NCBI GenBank assembly: GCA_000827205.1
Contig: KN832567.1
Span: forward strand, 199,212 to 263,211
DNA length: 64,000 bases
Source of the DNA: Plicaturopsis crispa FD-325 SS-3
Taxonomy: Eukaryota > Basidiomycota > Agaricomycetes > Amylocorticiales > Amylocorticiaceae
Reading direction: 5' to 3'
In this document: one piece after another, positions 10,408 through 21,107 of the stretch
How the letters are laid out: each line of letters opens with the position of its first letter
Position numbering within the stretch: position 1 is the stretch's first letter
Program-made: the position numbers and the translations under genes
Notes under the pieces: generated by a model
Told to the model about the DNA's origin: nothing
Seen by the model: only the letters and a program-made list of their open reading frames with translations
The model's database searches: none

Positions 10408-10906
10408 ATGGAGATCGACGATGCCGCCTCGGATAGTGACGCCGCCGACGATAGTCCGTTGAAGGCGGGTCCCAGCGGCACTCCGAAGCCAGCCGCATCC
10501 AGGAGGGTGAAGTGAGCGAAGACTGAGGAGGAGAGGCATGGTGGCGGTGGTGGTGGCAGCGGCGGCGGCGAAGCGCACGGTGGGAGCTCGTCGAAGAGGC
10601 GGGTCCTAGCAGGGACAGGCATTCTCACAAGGAACGGTAGCGCCGAAGACGATAGTATGGGTACGATCCGATCCACGTAGCAGTCTTTAACGATAACAAG
10701 TATACAATTGAATTGCTTATGTATTACATGTTCATGCGTGTCGATTTCGACAGGATGAACAGGTAACAACTTCGAGGGCGATGCGCATTCGTGATATTGC
10801 TGAAGAGGACAACCAATATGATGACAGATAGTCAACTACGCGGAGTCTCTGCGGTCTGCACAGAATTGAAATGGTTCGGGTCATCACACAGCACGCAACA
10901 TTAGCG

Positions 10907-11977
10907 TCAGAGACAGGCATACCATGAGTCGTCGCGGTGGGAGCGCCACGGCCTACCCGTCACGTTCATCTTCATCTTTAGTTCAGGCGGGTGTCGCCTG
11001 TACTCCTCGATGGTTTCCTCCGTACCGCCATCCGGATAAAGCTCCGCGTACTCACGAATCCACTGTTCGAATGTCGGGCCGTTGTACACGGCATCAGTTC
11101 GGTGGACGTCACGAAGCAGCTTGTCAATGGTTTCTTGAGACGGGAGGTCGTCGACGAAATATTTCCTTCCGCATATATCGACATATGGCTCCCATCCTGA
11201 TAGTGAGTGTATATATACTGAGATCAGCTGTGCAATGTCGACAAAGAGGAAAGCTTACTGAATTTCCAGAACTCCATATATGCACCGTATCCGATCAAAT
11301 ACTCGCATACGCGGCCGTCCTCTGGGTCATCAGGGTCGGGGAACTCGTCTGGATGTAAGTCCCCATCCCATCCGCAAGGTCCGTGGCTTTTTAGGCGATG
11401 GAAGTCGATGAGCCGATAGACGCCACGCCGGCGCACAATATTTTCCTCGGCAAAATCGGGAAGTGTGTAGCCAGCCATGTGCACAGCGGTACAGAGCTTC
11501 ATGATTTTCAACCTGAGAAATTATCTGTAATTGAGAGCCTGAACGGCGCGGAAAGAAGTATCAAACAGGTGCTCACTTTTCCTCGAACTTGAGAGTGAAA
11601 GCGTCTTCGTTGAGAGCGTCCCCGCAGTCTTGCAGCACAATGCAGCCAATACTATCCAGCCCAACCTGCCCTGTGTAGTAGCCGTAGAATTTGGGGATAG
11701 CCGTCCCTTGAAGCTGCACCAACATTTCTTGGTACGCCCGAGCTTCAAACTCGAGGTCTCGGCAAGAAGATCTGGAGTCTGGCACAGACAGTTTGAGGAC
11801 ATATTTCTTGTTGTTAATAGATACGCGGTATGTGGTGGAGTGTCTGCTGTCGTGAATAATCTTGCGCGCGATAGCCGTCGCAGGAGGAGATGTGGTAGCG
11901 AGACAGTTGGTCAACGTCAAACTGCGTGATTTCGAGATAATGACATGCAGCGTCGACGCGATGCATGTCTCCGCCAT
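10907..11977 (-). CDS. Atypical protein-kinase-like gene (copy C)
   Basis: Three exons: 11977-11577, 11512-11259 and 11196-10907. Exon 1 starts MAETCIAS and carries YVLKLSVP (ATP lysine) and DLEFEARAY (helix C Glu). Exon 2 has the catalytic loop HMAGYTLPDFAEENIV and the metal site YRLIDFHR. Exon 3 has the family's DDLPSQETIDKLL helix and ends DDSWYACL. Introns lie at the same two places as in all other copies, which supports the models. It is the most divergent member of the set in this window (Glu replaces Arg before the catalytic Asn) but keeps every catalytic residue looked for. Role and substrate are unknown. Confidence 0.8.
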
Positions 11978-12639
11978 GGCGGAGATGGACGAGAGGGATA
12001 GACTAGGATCGGGTGGTTTGAGAAGCCTGTGTAGATTAGACCGATGACCGTCTGTCTAAGAGAAAGGTAAGCAAGTTGTCGATCGACAGACACTTCTCAT
12101 CTTTGCTCATAGTCATCGGAGTGGTCACCGGTCACCGGTCACCAGTCTATGTGTAGATACTGACTCAAAAGGTGGGCATAGTGGATTCATGGTTTGATCA
12201 TATATTATAACGCCGTCATCCTCCTCGGAGGCTCCTCCCCTTCGAGTGTCACGCTCGGGTGACGCTATCACTCCGAGTCACAGGCTTTCGACAGGCTTCA
12301 AGGGCTTCACTCAGACTGCCGCTTCAGCTTGAAGGCTCCGCATATCTTAAAGTAGTAGCTTTAGCCTGCTTCAGCTCGATCTTTAGTGGTCATACCAGGA
12401 GAGGTCGCGGCGATGAGAACACCACGGCATGTCCTTCACATTCATTTTTATCCGTCGATGGTCTCTTCAAGGGACATATACTGTTGCCTTACATCGAGCC
12501 AGGCCTCCTGTATCTCACGCCCGCGACAGCGTGAGTAGGTACCAAGTTGAAAGCACAGACACCGTGCAAATGTACATGAATAATTTAGGACAACGCACTG
12601 GAGCGATACGCCGAGATCAAAGGTAAGACGGATGAGCGC
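11978..12639. other. Intergenic region between kinase-like copies C and D
   Basis: It holds the promoter of copy C and the poorly defined 3' end of copy D. A triple gtcaccg tandem is visible near 12126-12145. No separate gene is supported. Confidence 0.4.
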
Positions 12640-13790
12640 CAATGCATCTAATAGACTGGCGGGCATGAACTTTTCGATATCATCTTCAACCTTCAATGGG
12701 GTTAGTACCGTGCCTTCAACACTGGCATGTGAAGCGTACTCACTGCAAAAAGGGAGACGTTTCTTTGGCATCCTCCTCGGAAGCTGATGTATACGCTGTC
12801 TAGCCTCGTCAAAATCGACCGGCTTCCCAGCAGCGATATTGGCCTGATATTCGAGGAGTATCTTCTGCATGTATTCGAAATTGAGATCGATGTCCTCTTC
12901 GTCGATGCCTAGGAGGAGTGCATCGACAATTTGTTGGGATGGGTACCATTTCTTCGGGCAGGGTGTACTACCAACAAGAACCGAAGGCGGCCGCACTAGA
13001 ATTGAGTACTTGTCAGTTGCAATCGCAACTTGGAACAGAACGGGCCAGAAGGAATGACGCACCGACAGGCCAGAAGTTCATGTCAAGCCCGCAAACCAGC
13101 GTATACCTACAGACCCGATTTGTTGGCCTGTTTTCGCCCACGTGCAGATTGCCATCCCAGTTGCAGGAATGTATCGCTATGTCGTCAAAATCGATAAGAC
13201 GGTATCTGTCATCACGACAGACGACGTTCCGCTCCGCAAAGTCGCATAACCCATAGCCTTCATCGTGAAGTGTTTTCACAAGTTGCATGATTTTCAGTCT
13301 GATAAACATGATTTCAGTCATCCGTAAACATCAACATTGGTCACGGCAGTACGCACTTGACATCGGCCGGTAGCCCATAGAAGCTTGGAACGGGGTCCCC
13401 GCAGTCCTCCAGCACGAGACAGCATACTTTTTCTTCGCTATCGTCGGAGGATTGGTAGAAACCGTAATAATGCGGAATGACGGTGCCTTGCAGCCTGACC
13501 AAGTTGGCTTGGTAGACATCCGCCTCGGCCTCGAGATCGATGTACGAGCTGTGTCTGCGTGGATGGTAGACCGATCGCTTGAGGATGACCTGCTGGCCAT
13601 CTATCGAGGCGCGGTACACAATAGAGTGCGTGCTCTCGTGGATGGTGTGGAGAATGGTAGCTGTGGTGCACGGGGTAGCAGCCATTGCGCGAGTACGAGT
13701 AGCATGCCGAGGATTTAATAGAGAATATATCTTTCCCGACCTAGGGATCTTGAATTCGAGTTTGTGAAATTCGGCGACTGCGTGAGCCAT
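12640..13790 (-). CDS. Atypical protein-kinase-like gene (copy D)
   Basis: Near-duplicate of copy A, offset by 12517 bases. Exon 1 starts MAHAVAEF at 13790. The catalytic loop HDEGYGLCDFAERNVV and LIDFDD are intact. I count about 13 differences over roughly 910 bases between 12908-13821 and 391-1304. The 3' third (12712-12907 against 195-390) is visibly more divergent, near 85%. The reading frame of the last exon stays open to 12448, so the C-terminus is uncertain; a small last exon ending near the shared gccagtctattag is the alternative. It probably has the same unknown substrate as copy A. Confidence 0.72.
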
Positions 13791-14226
13791 AGTTGCGAAA
13801 GTGAAAAGGTAGTACTTAGCTCTGAGGTGGGAGCTGGAGAAAACGTCGGAAACAAATAGGCTCAACTTATGCTGGGGAGAGGAAGTGGTAAACATCAAAG
13901 TATTTGATTCAATTGTCAAAATAACAGTCGATTAAAGAAAAGATTCAATAGTAGGTTGTGGGGGGCAAACGAGTGGAATGGACAACGACGAGAAAAAGGT
14001 AGTATGCACGGTTGGGGTATCGGATCCAGAAAGTCAACGCGAAGAAGAGCCGACAGAACATGACAATAAAATACGGGCCGCAAAAATATGGGCAAGAATA
14101 ACGACAATTTAAGTGAGCAGCAACCGCGGAGTCCTCATACATACCCCCTCCCTTCTCCCACTCCAAAATAAATGACCGAATACTCGAGAGCCCAACCAAA
14201 ACGGACAGCGCCAGACCCGACAGTCT
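13791..14226. other. Intergenic region
   Basis: It contains the promoter of kinase-like copy D and the 3' flank of the RGS-type gene, both on the minus strand. No coding frame or repeat that I can support. Confidence 0.35.
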
Positions 14227-15670
14227 CTATAGGCGATGGCCGGGAACAGCCCAGAAGATCAGTGTGAGCGCCGCGACGAAGGCCGCGACCAGCACGGTGA
14301 CCCAGATGGCGCGTCCGAGTAAGAGCTTCTTGACATACGGTTCGCGGATGCGCAGCGTGCGGAAGGGCGTCGTTTCGGACTGGCCGAGGAACACGAGTAT
14401 GGGGTCCAGCTCGTACTGATGCGAGATAAGGAAGAGGATGGCAAATGTGAATGGCAGGAAGAGCTGTTGCATAGACAGGCAGATAAGTCAGCATTCTGTG
14501 ACACCCAGATGAATTTGCCTTTGCGACTTACGAAGAATCGTTTCGACTTTGGATGTACATCGAGAAATATGAGCGAGAAGCCTACGGCCAGGCCTATCCA
14601 TAGTATGATGAGCCCAAGGACGAGGCGGACAAGCGCAGACACAGGTGTCAGGTTTCCGAATGCCTTGGACCGCAAGAAGCGAGGAAACGCGTCCTGCTCC
14701 ATAGCGCGGAAGCAGTATTCCTTCTGCGCATGGAAAATGTCAGGGATCTGCGCCATCATATTCATCTCGCTCTGCGTCTTCGGCTCCTGCTGACTATTCA
14801 GAGGGAAACTGTGTATTCGCAGAGAAGGCGGGAGATATATCTCGTGGTTCTCGGGCGAATTCACTGTATTGCCGGCGGGCGAGAGGTAGCGGAAGAAAAT
14901 GCGTTCAGCGGACGCGATGAGATCCAGACGCGTGATGGCGGACGAGCGCGGGATGACGGTCGGTGCGCGCGACGCACGTTTCAAGTTGAAAAGCGTGGGC
15001 GTGCGTCCAGACAGGGAAAACGGTGTTGTCGAACGAGGGGGCTCGTAGCCATCGCCGCTGCCCACGGCGGTGGGCGGAGATGTAGATGCGATGCGGGGGT
15101 CGTTGAACGGAGTGCCCGGCGTTGGTGGTCGTGGACTGGTTGATCGCCGTCCGCCCTTCTCACCCGCCTCTGCGAGGTTGTGCTTCTCCTGATCGCTCAG
15201 CAGCTCTCCCGTGCTCGCGGTACTCCTTTTCGCACCGTTAGGGCCGAGCCCAACGACTGTCCCGTATATGGACCCACGCCGACGCGCATAATCCCAGTAC
15301 TGGGGCCAATCGTCCTTGATAGTACGCCCAGACTTTCGCACGTCTTTGAAGTACGCCCTGCACAGATTTTCATGCTGCTGCACGTCGAGCCAAAAATCGA
15401 GGATGTCTTCTGCTCCTTCACGTTGCAAAAAAAGGCTGAGAGCATAACCACGTTAGATCAATTTCGCTCTCAGTTTTAAACACAACTTGTCGCCCGTCTC
15501 CCAAAGTCGCGAAACAATAGAAAGAAGCACAAGCAAAAGGTCAGGACTCACTAGAACATGAACAGATCGACGGGCGGTCGAGTTCGTCGCGATAGCACCT
15601 CTGTAAACGAGGGCAGCCTGTTCTTGCGGCTATTTGCCCAGTCCTCCTGCTGCCTCTGGTCGCCTTCCAT
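14227..15670 (-). CDS. RGS-domain membrane protein, Rax1-like
   Basis: Three exons. Exon 1 starts at 15670 with MEGDQRQQ and ends VDLFMFY; exon 2 continues LFLQREGAEDILDFWLDVQQHENLCRAY, the core of a regulator-of-G-protein-signalling domain. A long Ser/Thr/Pro-rich segment follows, then the rest of a split RGS-like helical region (around FRAMEQDAFPRFLRSKAF). Three hydrophobic segments close the protein: LVLGLIILWIGLAVGFSLIF, LFLPFTFAILFLIS and AIWVTVLVAAFVAALTLIFW. An RGS-like domain followed by membrane helices is the layout of fungal Rax1 proteins, which help place bud or polarity sites. An upstream in-frame Met at 15772 would add 34 hydrophobic residues; I prefer 15670 because the domain follows directly. 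Confidence 0.75.
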
Positions 15671-15934
15671 GTTGAAGGGGCAGATTCGCGACGCTGCTGC
15701 TGCCGCTGGGTATGAGATTCCGGAGCAGAAAACCGGAGGGAAAGCTAGGGAAAGCGAGAGAGAAGAGATCAACCTTGTTCATTGGCGTCGTTGGGCGAGG
15801 TCTCTATTGCTGACGTAATATTTGCCCATGTGGGTGTCGATAACCTGAGTTCGGCACTTTCTCCTGTTTACACCGACCGTCGACCCAGCGCTCGCAGTCT
15901 AGTGTTGCTGTCCTCCTTGTTCCTGACCACTACA

Positions 15935-16334
15935 ATGTCGTTCGCAAAAGTATTCTCGCCGGCGTTGCGCGAGATCCGTATACTTTGCTCTCAAACGGGA
16001 CCAGCCTCTGCTGGTACACGGTCAGTTGTCTACAGTCCGCGACATGCAGAGCTTGCAGCTCATTATGTTCATTCTTATTCTAGGCAATTTATACTGTCAA
16101 AATACCCCATTATCAAGAAGCACAACCCAGATCTACCGGTTTTGATTCGGGAGGCGACGGATACACCAGCGAGGGTATTTGCGAGATACGGTGCGTAAAC
16201 CGTCCACTATTGGCGGACGCTCGGCTTACGTGCACTAAACAGAACGGGGAGTAGAGAAGCATGTTGAACTAGACAACCTATCCTCGTCGGATGTAGAGTC
16301 GAAGGTCGCCCAGCTACTGAGCGCAACGGCATAG
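15935..16334 (+). CDS. NDUFA2: NADH:ubiquinone oxidoreductase subunit NDUFA2 (B8)
   Basis: Accessory subunit of mitochondrial complex I with a thioredoxin-like fold of the L51/S25/CI-B8 type. Exons 15935-16020, 16084-16190 and 16243-16334 join in phase to a 94-residue protein. MSFAKVFSPALREIRILCSQ, then FILSKYPIIKKHNPDLPVLI, then REATDTPARVFARYERG, match the family along its whole length (animal NDUFA2 is about 99 residues). In the animal protein the segments read LREIRIHLC and NPDLPILIREC. The ends are well fixed by the family length. It is transcribed divergently from the RGS-type gene. Confidence 0.93.
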
Positions 16335-16561
16335 CCGACAATCAATACGCGGACTACTCGCCAGAGCTCTTTTCTGTAACGACGTCGCCTCTCGCCGCCG
16401 CAAATATGTATATTGGCGCTCTAATGTGACCCATTCATGCGTCACCACCTAACGACTGCTTCAAGACAGCGACACCGTCGTCTCTTATGAAGACTGATAT
16501 CAAATGCACAAGAATGACACGCATCTTCTGGTCTGCAACTTCAAGAATATAGCTACTAATG

Positions 16562-17216
16562 TCACCCCTCCAGAAGAGCCTTTAACGCTACCCCCGTCGC
16601 ATCAAATGCCTCCTGCAAGCCCTCCCCGTATAGATCCTGGACCGCATATGCTAGCGGTCCTCCGTATACCTCCCTGCTCTCATAAAGTGTCTTATTCCCA
16701 ACCTTGCTCACGGCCGACCACCGCACCGCATCTAGGATAGCAGAGGGTATAAAGATTTGTCCCCAAGCGACGCGCCCAAGTTCGGGTTGCACGGCGGTGA
16801 TGTTCTCCAGCGAAATTTGGGAATGCAGGGGATTCGGCGGCGTGCTGGCGTTGACCGGGAGTGGGAGTGGCGGAATCTGGACATTGATGATCAGGCGCCT
16901 GCCTTCCACCGCCGTCTGGTTCGCGAGAGGGACGAAGAAATCGTCAGCGACAATCTGGGACCTTTCGGTGAGACAGGTAGGTCAATGGTTTGCGCGATTC
17001 TTCTCTGAAATGCGCGACTCACCGTACGAAAGGGCTCCAGTTAGGATAATCTGTGAAGTTGACGACCGCATTCCACACTTTCTCGAGCGGTGCGTCAATC
17101 TCTATCCTTGTGCTCGCATTGAACACCCCAGGAGGCACGTCGGGCAGGTTGGATTGCGCAAGGGCTAGGGAGACGGCATATGCAAGCACAACGCCCACAC
17201 CAGTAAAATGAACCAT
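16562..17216 (-). CDS. Secreted SRPBCC (START/polyketide-cyclase-like) protein
   Basis: Exon 1 (from 17216) starts MVHFTGVGVVLAYAVSLALA, a signal peptide. STRIEIDAPLEKVWNAVVNF and TDYPNWSPFVR follow, the first strand and helices of the START-like hydrophobic-pocket fold. After a short intron (about 17028-16960) comes SQIVADDFFVPLANQTAVEG, then a beta-rich segment and a long C-terminal helix ending KALLEG. About 177 residues in all, usual for single-domain SRPBCC proteins. The family binds hydrophobic ligands; the ligand here is unknown. The domain call is strong, a specific function is not. Confidence 0.75.
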
Positions 17217-17533
17217 GGTGAGCTAACGCGGAAGGGGTGTCTCATGCTGATCATCCTTCTCTTATATAGTCAGACACCAACCTTCCTGTGTTACGATGGC
17301 GCTAAGCTTCCGTCCTGAGCTAGGAACAGTGCTCACGTGGTGAAATATCACGAGTCTAGCAGTTGCTCCTTCTCTCCACTACTTATTGACACGCTCGCGG
17401 TCGCAGTTTTCGTAAAGGAATCTCACCTACAACCACCATGGTGATGAGAGCTCACAGTATTTCTGCCACTACAATGGTCCGCCCATATCCAGGTGATTGC
17501 ACATTCATTCGCCTGCACCATATAACCTGATGA

Positions 17534-18961
17534 TCAATATGTATGACTTCGCTGCAGGCCACTTCTATACGTCGTATTCGTAGTCTGCTCGTCATCCTGA
17601 AAGTCCGGCGTCTCGCAAAGCGATGTCTCTGGTGACTCCTCAACGATTTCCCCAGGCTCGTCGAGCTCATCCATCTGTTCCTCATTCTCGAACTCTGGCG
17701 CCTCGTATAGCTCTTCTGGCTGCTCCTCAGCGATTTCCCCAGGCTCGTTGAGCTCATCCATCTCTTCTTCATCTTCGAAATCTGGCGCCTCGTATAGCTC
17801 TTCTGTTTGCACCCCTGCTATTACCCTAGACCTTTCGATCTCTCCCATCTGCTGCTCAGCCTCGAAAGACGGCGCCTCGTGTAACTCTTCGGTTTGCACT
17901 CCAGCTATCACCCTGGACCCGTCGCGCTGCCCCATCTGTTGCTCAGTTCCAGCTGCCAGGTCCTCGTTTGGTTCCTCTGTCTGCACTTCAGCATCTCCCT
18001 TGGGCCTGCGTTGCTCACTCGTCTGCTGCTCAGCAATCCTCCGAGGCCTGTCGACCTGACTCGTATGTTGCTCAGCCCCAAAGGCCGGCGCCTTGTTTGG
18101 TCTCTGTGGTTGCGCTCCAACACTCCCCCTAGGCCTCTCGGGCTCACTCTCGGAGCGACCAGCTTCCAAGTCGCCCGGGCTCGACTTCACTGCGCTGCTT
18201 GACTTCAACCAGCTCATGTCCAACACACCCCGACCATGCCGACCTGTTTTCTCGCGCCCCACCTCGTTCTCATGTTGTTTCCGCACTCGCCCAATTCCCC
18301 AAATTGTATATGCCACCGCTAGTCCACCGCACACGCCTGCCGTTGCTGCTGTCACTATGATTGTCGTGGTCGAGGCTGCCGTGAAACGTCCGTGCTGGGC
18401 GCCGAATACGGAGGTGATTGTAGAAACGATGCCCGCCACTGAGTTGAGGAGGCCGGGCCTATATCTAGGTGAGTCGCCGAAGCATAATGCTGCAACCTCC
18501 GTACTTACATGAATATTCGATTGACTAGCCAGACATAATTATCTTTCCACCTCCACCATAACCAGATCATCCCGATAGCACCAATCCCAGTGCATACCCA
18601 TGCGATCACGAATCTACAATCGCGGCTACAGTTACTCCGACGGATGCTACTTCATTTGTACTTACAGCGAAATATGCTGGATTGCATGCAGTACTTGGAC
18701 CTCCGCACCTTGCCCCTCGACTTCGCCCAGGCTCGCAAATGTCCCAGGAAAAAGAACGAAACCTGCGAGCAAGATCCAGGTGAAGAATGAAGCTAGCAGA
18801 TTATGCACTCGAGGAATGTGATCGAGGGCGAGGAGCATGTTTGTGTAGCGGGTGACCAGGTGCGGCCTTTGGGGGCCATTGCTCGCGGCTGGTGTCGCTC
18901 CAGGGTTAGTAAACGACATGACAGTGGTATGCGACCGAGTGGGAGGGGGGTAATCAGACAT
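17534..18961 (-). CDS. Membrane protein with three helices and repetitive acidic tail
   Basis: Three exons. Exon 1 (18961 to about 18665) has a hydrophobic segment LLASFFTWILLAGFVLFPG. Exon 2 has LFVIAWVCTGIGAIGMIWLW. Exon 3 (to 17534) has TIIVTAATAGVCGGLAVAYT. The C-terminal half is soluble, Glu-rich and repetitive: a unit of roughly 30-34 residues built on GVQTEELHEAPSFE recurs at least four times, degenerating to EEQPEELYEAPEFE. Splice joins are in phase. The basic RVRKQHENEVGREKTGR just after the third helix suggests a cytosolic tail. I do not recognise a named family; it resembles hypothetical membrane proteins common in Agaricomycetes. Confidence 0.65.
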
Positions 18962-19336
18962 TGCCCCGCTTCTGAACGCCGTGCTTTATAGTCTCGTGGG
19001 TGCTATTAGATCTTTATCTGGCAAGTGTCACGATGCGTCTATCTTTGCGGTGGCGATGCAGAGGTGCGTTCGCCATTTTACGCCGGCTTTTCGTCCCCGT
19101 TCGTGCTCAAAACACCATGTCGTTTTAAAAGATTCTGCAACTGCAATATTCCGTCGCGTCCAGGTCTGCCACTGCGAGGTCCGAGTTCTACAAAGTCCAC
19201 TGCACGAGGTTGTGGAATGATATACACCCACGTGTCCGGATCCAGATGAACACCCGAATTTCCGAAAATAGCCTTTAACTATGGCTTGTTCTGCTTGTTT
19301 TCGGATGACTTTCACACCCACAGTGACGAACATACT

Positions 19337-21032
19337 ATGGCGAATGATAGATCTCTGAGGTCGAAAAAAGCTGACGAGGTATGTCGCCTAGACAGAAGGG
19401 TTAGTGATCTCATCGTGTATATGCGCGCAGGTTCGCGCAAGAGCTGATTCCGGGAAGTCGTCGGTCGCGCTGCTTGCTACTGCGATCATCGCTGCCATCC
19501 TTGCAGCGCTAGCGTATACACGAACGGGTGCTACGAGTAAGAGTCTTAGTCCGGAGGCCTTGCTACATCTACCTTCAAATGCAATTGTACGCATTTCTTC
19601 AGCTCATTATGATATTCGCGCTCACCTTTATGATATATTCTTCAGTACATACCTCCGCATTCATTTGCTGTGTTAAATGCAACAAACTCGCGGTCTATTC
19701 ACGCGGCGTTTCATCCGTCCGACGTTACGCCCCCCGTTTTCCAAATATTCGACCTGGCCTTCCTCGATATCCTCGGGCCATCTCCATCTTGGCACGTGGT
19801 CGCGACCAACGACTCGTTCGCGTTCGCGCATGAGGCGCCTATCTGGGTTGAAGACACAGACGAACTGTTCTTCTGCAGCAATGCCGGCGGAGAACTTGGG
19901 CTCAGCGACTGGGATAATAACAACCAGGTCGCCAAAATCAGCCTCAAGGATGTCGAAACAGCGTTAGAAGCTCAAGGCGGGGCTGGCGATGTCAATGTAG
20001 CCGTTACAAAGGTCTGACCCGGTGTTGGCTATTCATCGAGAACCTCTGATTGACGAAGTCGATTCAGCTCGACCTTGAAGATTCGGTTCAAATGACGAAT
20101 GGTGGAACGGGACCGTACAAGTCCTCCCTCGTCCTCGTCAACTCAGGGCGAAACACCCTTCCTCCGACGGTGACGCTCGTGAACATACATCCGCCCCACA
20201 ACACCACTGTATTGCTCGACAACTACTTTGGGCGGCAATTTAACTCCCTCAACGATATCAAAATTTTAGACGGGAAGTTCTTCTTCACCGACCCCACGTA
20301 TGTGCATCTCACTCCCTTTTCTCTACTTGTGCTGAATATCACAAAGTTACGGTTGGTTGGTCCGTTTCCGACCACTGCCCACCCTTCCGACGCAGCTATA
20401 CAGGTTCGACCCGGAGACAGGCGCCGTGCGGGTCGTCGCCGATGGGTTTGATAAATGCAATGGTCTTGCCTTTGACAAGACCGGAAAAATTGCCTACGTG
20501 TACGTTCTCATTGTGGTTCTTATTCATAGACGCCATTCAACGAATCTTTGCATACAGGGCGGATTCTGGATTCCTGAACGGCTTCCACGGGCATAACGGT
20601 ACACTCCCAGCAACTATGTGAGCCACAACGTCTTCGCCTTTACCAGAAAACTTCCTAACATCACCGCCCAGATACGCGTACGACGTCACTCCACACACGC
20701 ACTTCTTCACGAACCGTCGTACATTCGCATATGTCGATGCTGGCGCGCCGGATGGGATCCAGGTGGACGAAAAGGGGAATGTATACGCCGGCACTGGCGA
20801 CGGGGTTCAGGTTTGTCTTGAGTCTTGAGTCCTTGATCCATGCGTGAAATCTAACGCGTTTTGCGCATGACGCTAGGTTTGGAACCCAAGCGGAACACTG
20901 CTTGGCAAGTTCTTCTTAGGCTCCGTGGCTGCAAATATGGCCTTTGCAGGGCCGGGGAGGCTACTAATCATGGCGGAGACGAAGATCTATATGGCCAAGG
21001 TTGCTGCGAATGGTGTAGATTTACGCGGATGA
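19337..21032 (+). CDS. SMP-30/gluconolactonase-like protein, membrane-anchored form
   Basis: Seven or more short exons read in phase beside the paralogue at 27291. The start MANDRSLRSKKADE lies in a 42-base first exon; exon 2 encodes a single membrane span VALLATAIIAAILAALAY. The beta-propeller follows from YIPPHSFAVLNATNS. The expected metal ligands of the SMP-30 family are visible: Glu in AHEAPIWVEDTDE, Asn in KCNGLAFDKTGKIAY and Asp in DGIQVDEKGNVYAG. It ends MAKVAANGVDLRG. The family hydrolyses lactones or related esters; substrate unknown. The short cytosolic head plus anchor differs from the secreted paralogue. The third intron has a weak donor (gtctga). Confidence 0.78.
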
Positions 21033-21107
21033 TACCTACACGACTATCGTGCTCGCAATGAAATAGACGTCTCGCATTCAGCAGATATTTGACACCGACA
21101 TGCCTAT

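Larger units (their letters stand above)
2170..10680 (+). pseudogene. PD-(D/E)XK-nuclease-like gene, split by a LINE and damaged
   Basis: Exon 1 (2170-2844) and exon 2 (from 2905) are joined by an intron 2845-2904 at the same position as in the paralogue at 35037-36543. Residues FPTPDLVLVQ, then IELKT about 20 residues on, then QVFSQMIKYKVQY match the order PD...(D/E)xK...Qxxx(Y) of RecB-like nuclease folds. In the paralogue a tyrosine codon follows the LEYV/RIE region; here that position is TAA (3181-3183), and the frame resumes with good similarity to 3426. A second in-frame TAG sits at 3427. The LINE occupies 3442-10394, and the low-complexity Lys/Gly/Asp-rich tail continues in the same frame from 10395, with a TGA at 10513. 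It is probably a decayed gene, although a truncated product ending at 3183 would keep the whole motif set. The nuclease assignment is inference from motifs. Confidence 0.6.

Noticed and set aside
9843-10835. Long minus- and plus-strand frames through the gap with poly-Phe or poly-Lys
   Set aside because: They consist mainly of N and the poly(A) tract; no real protein.
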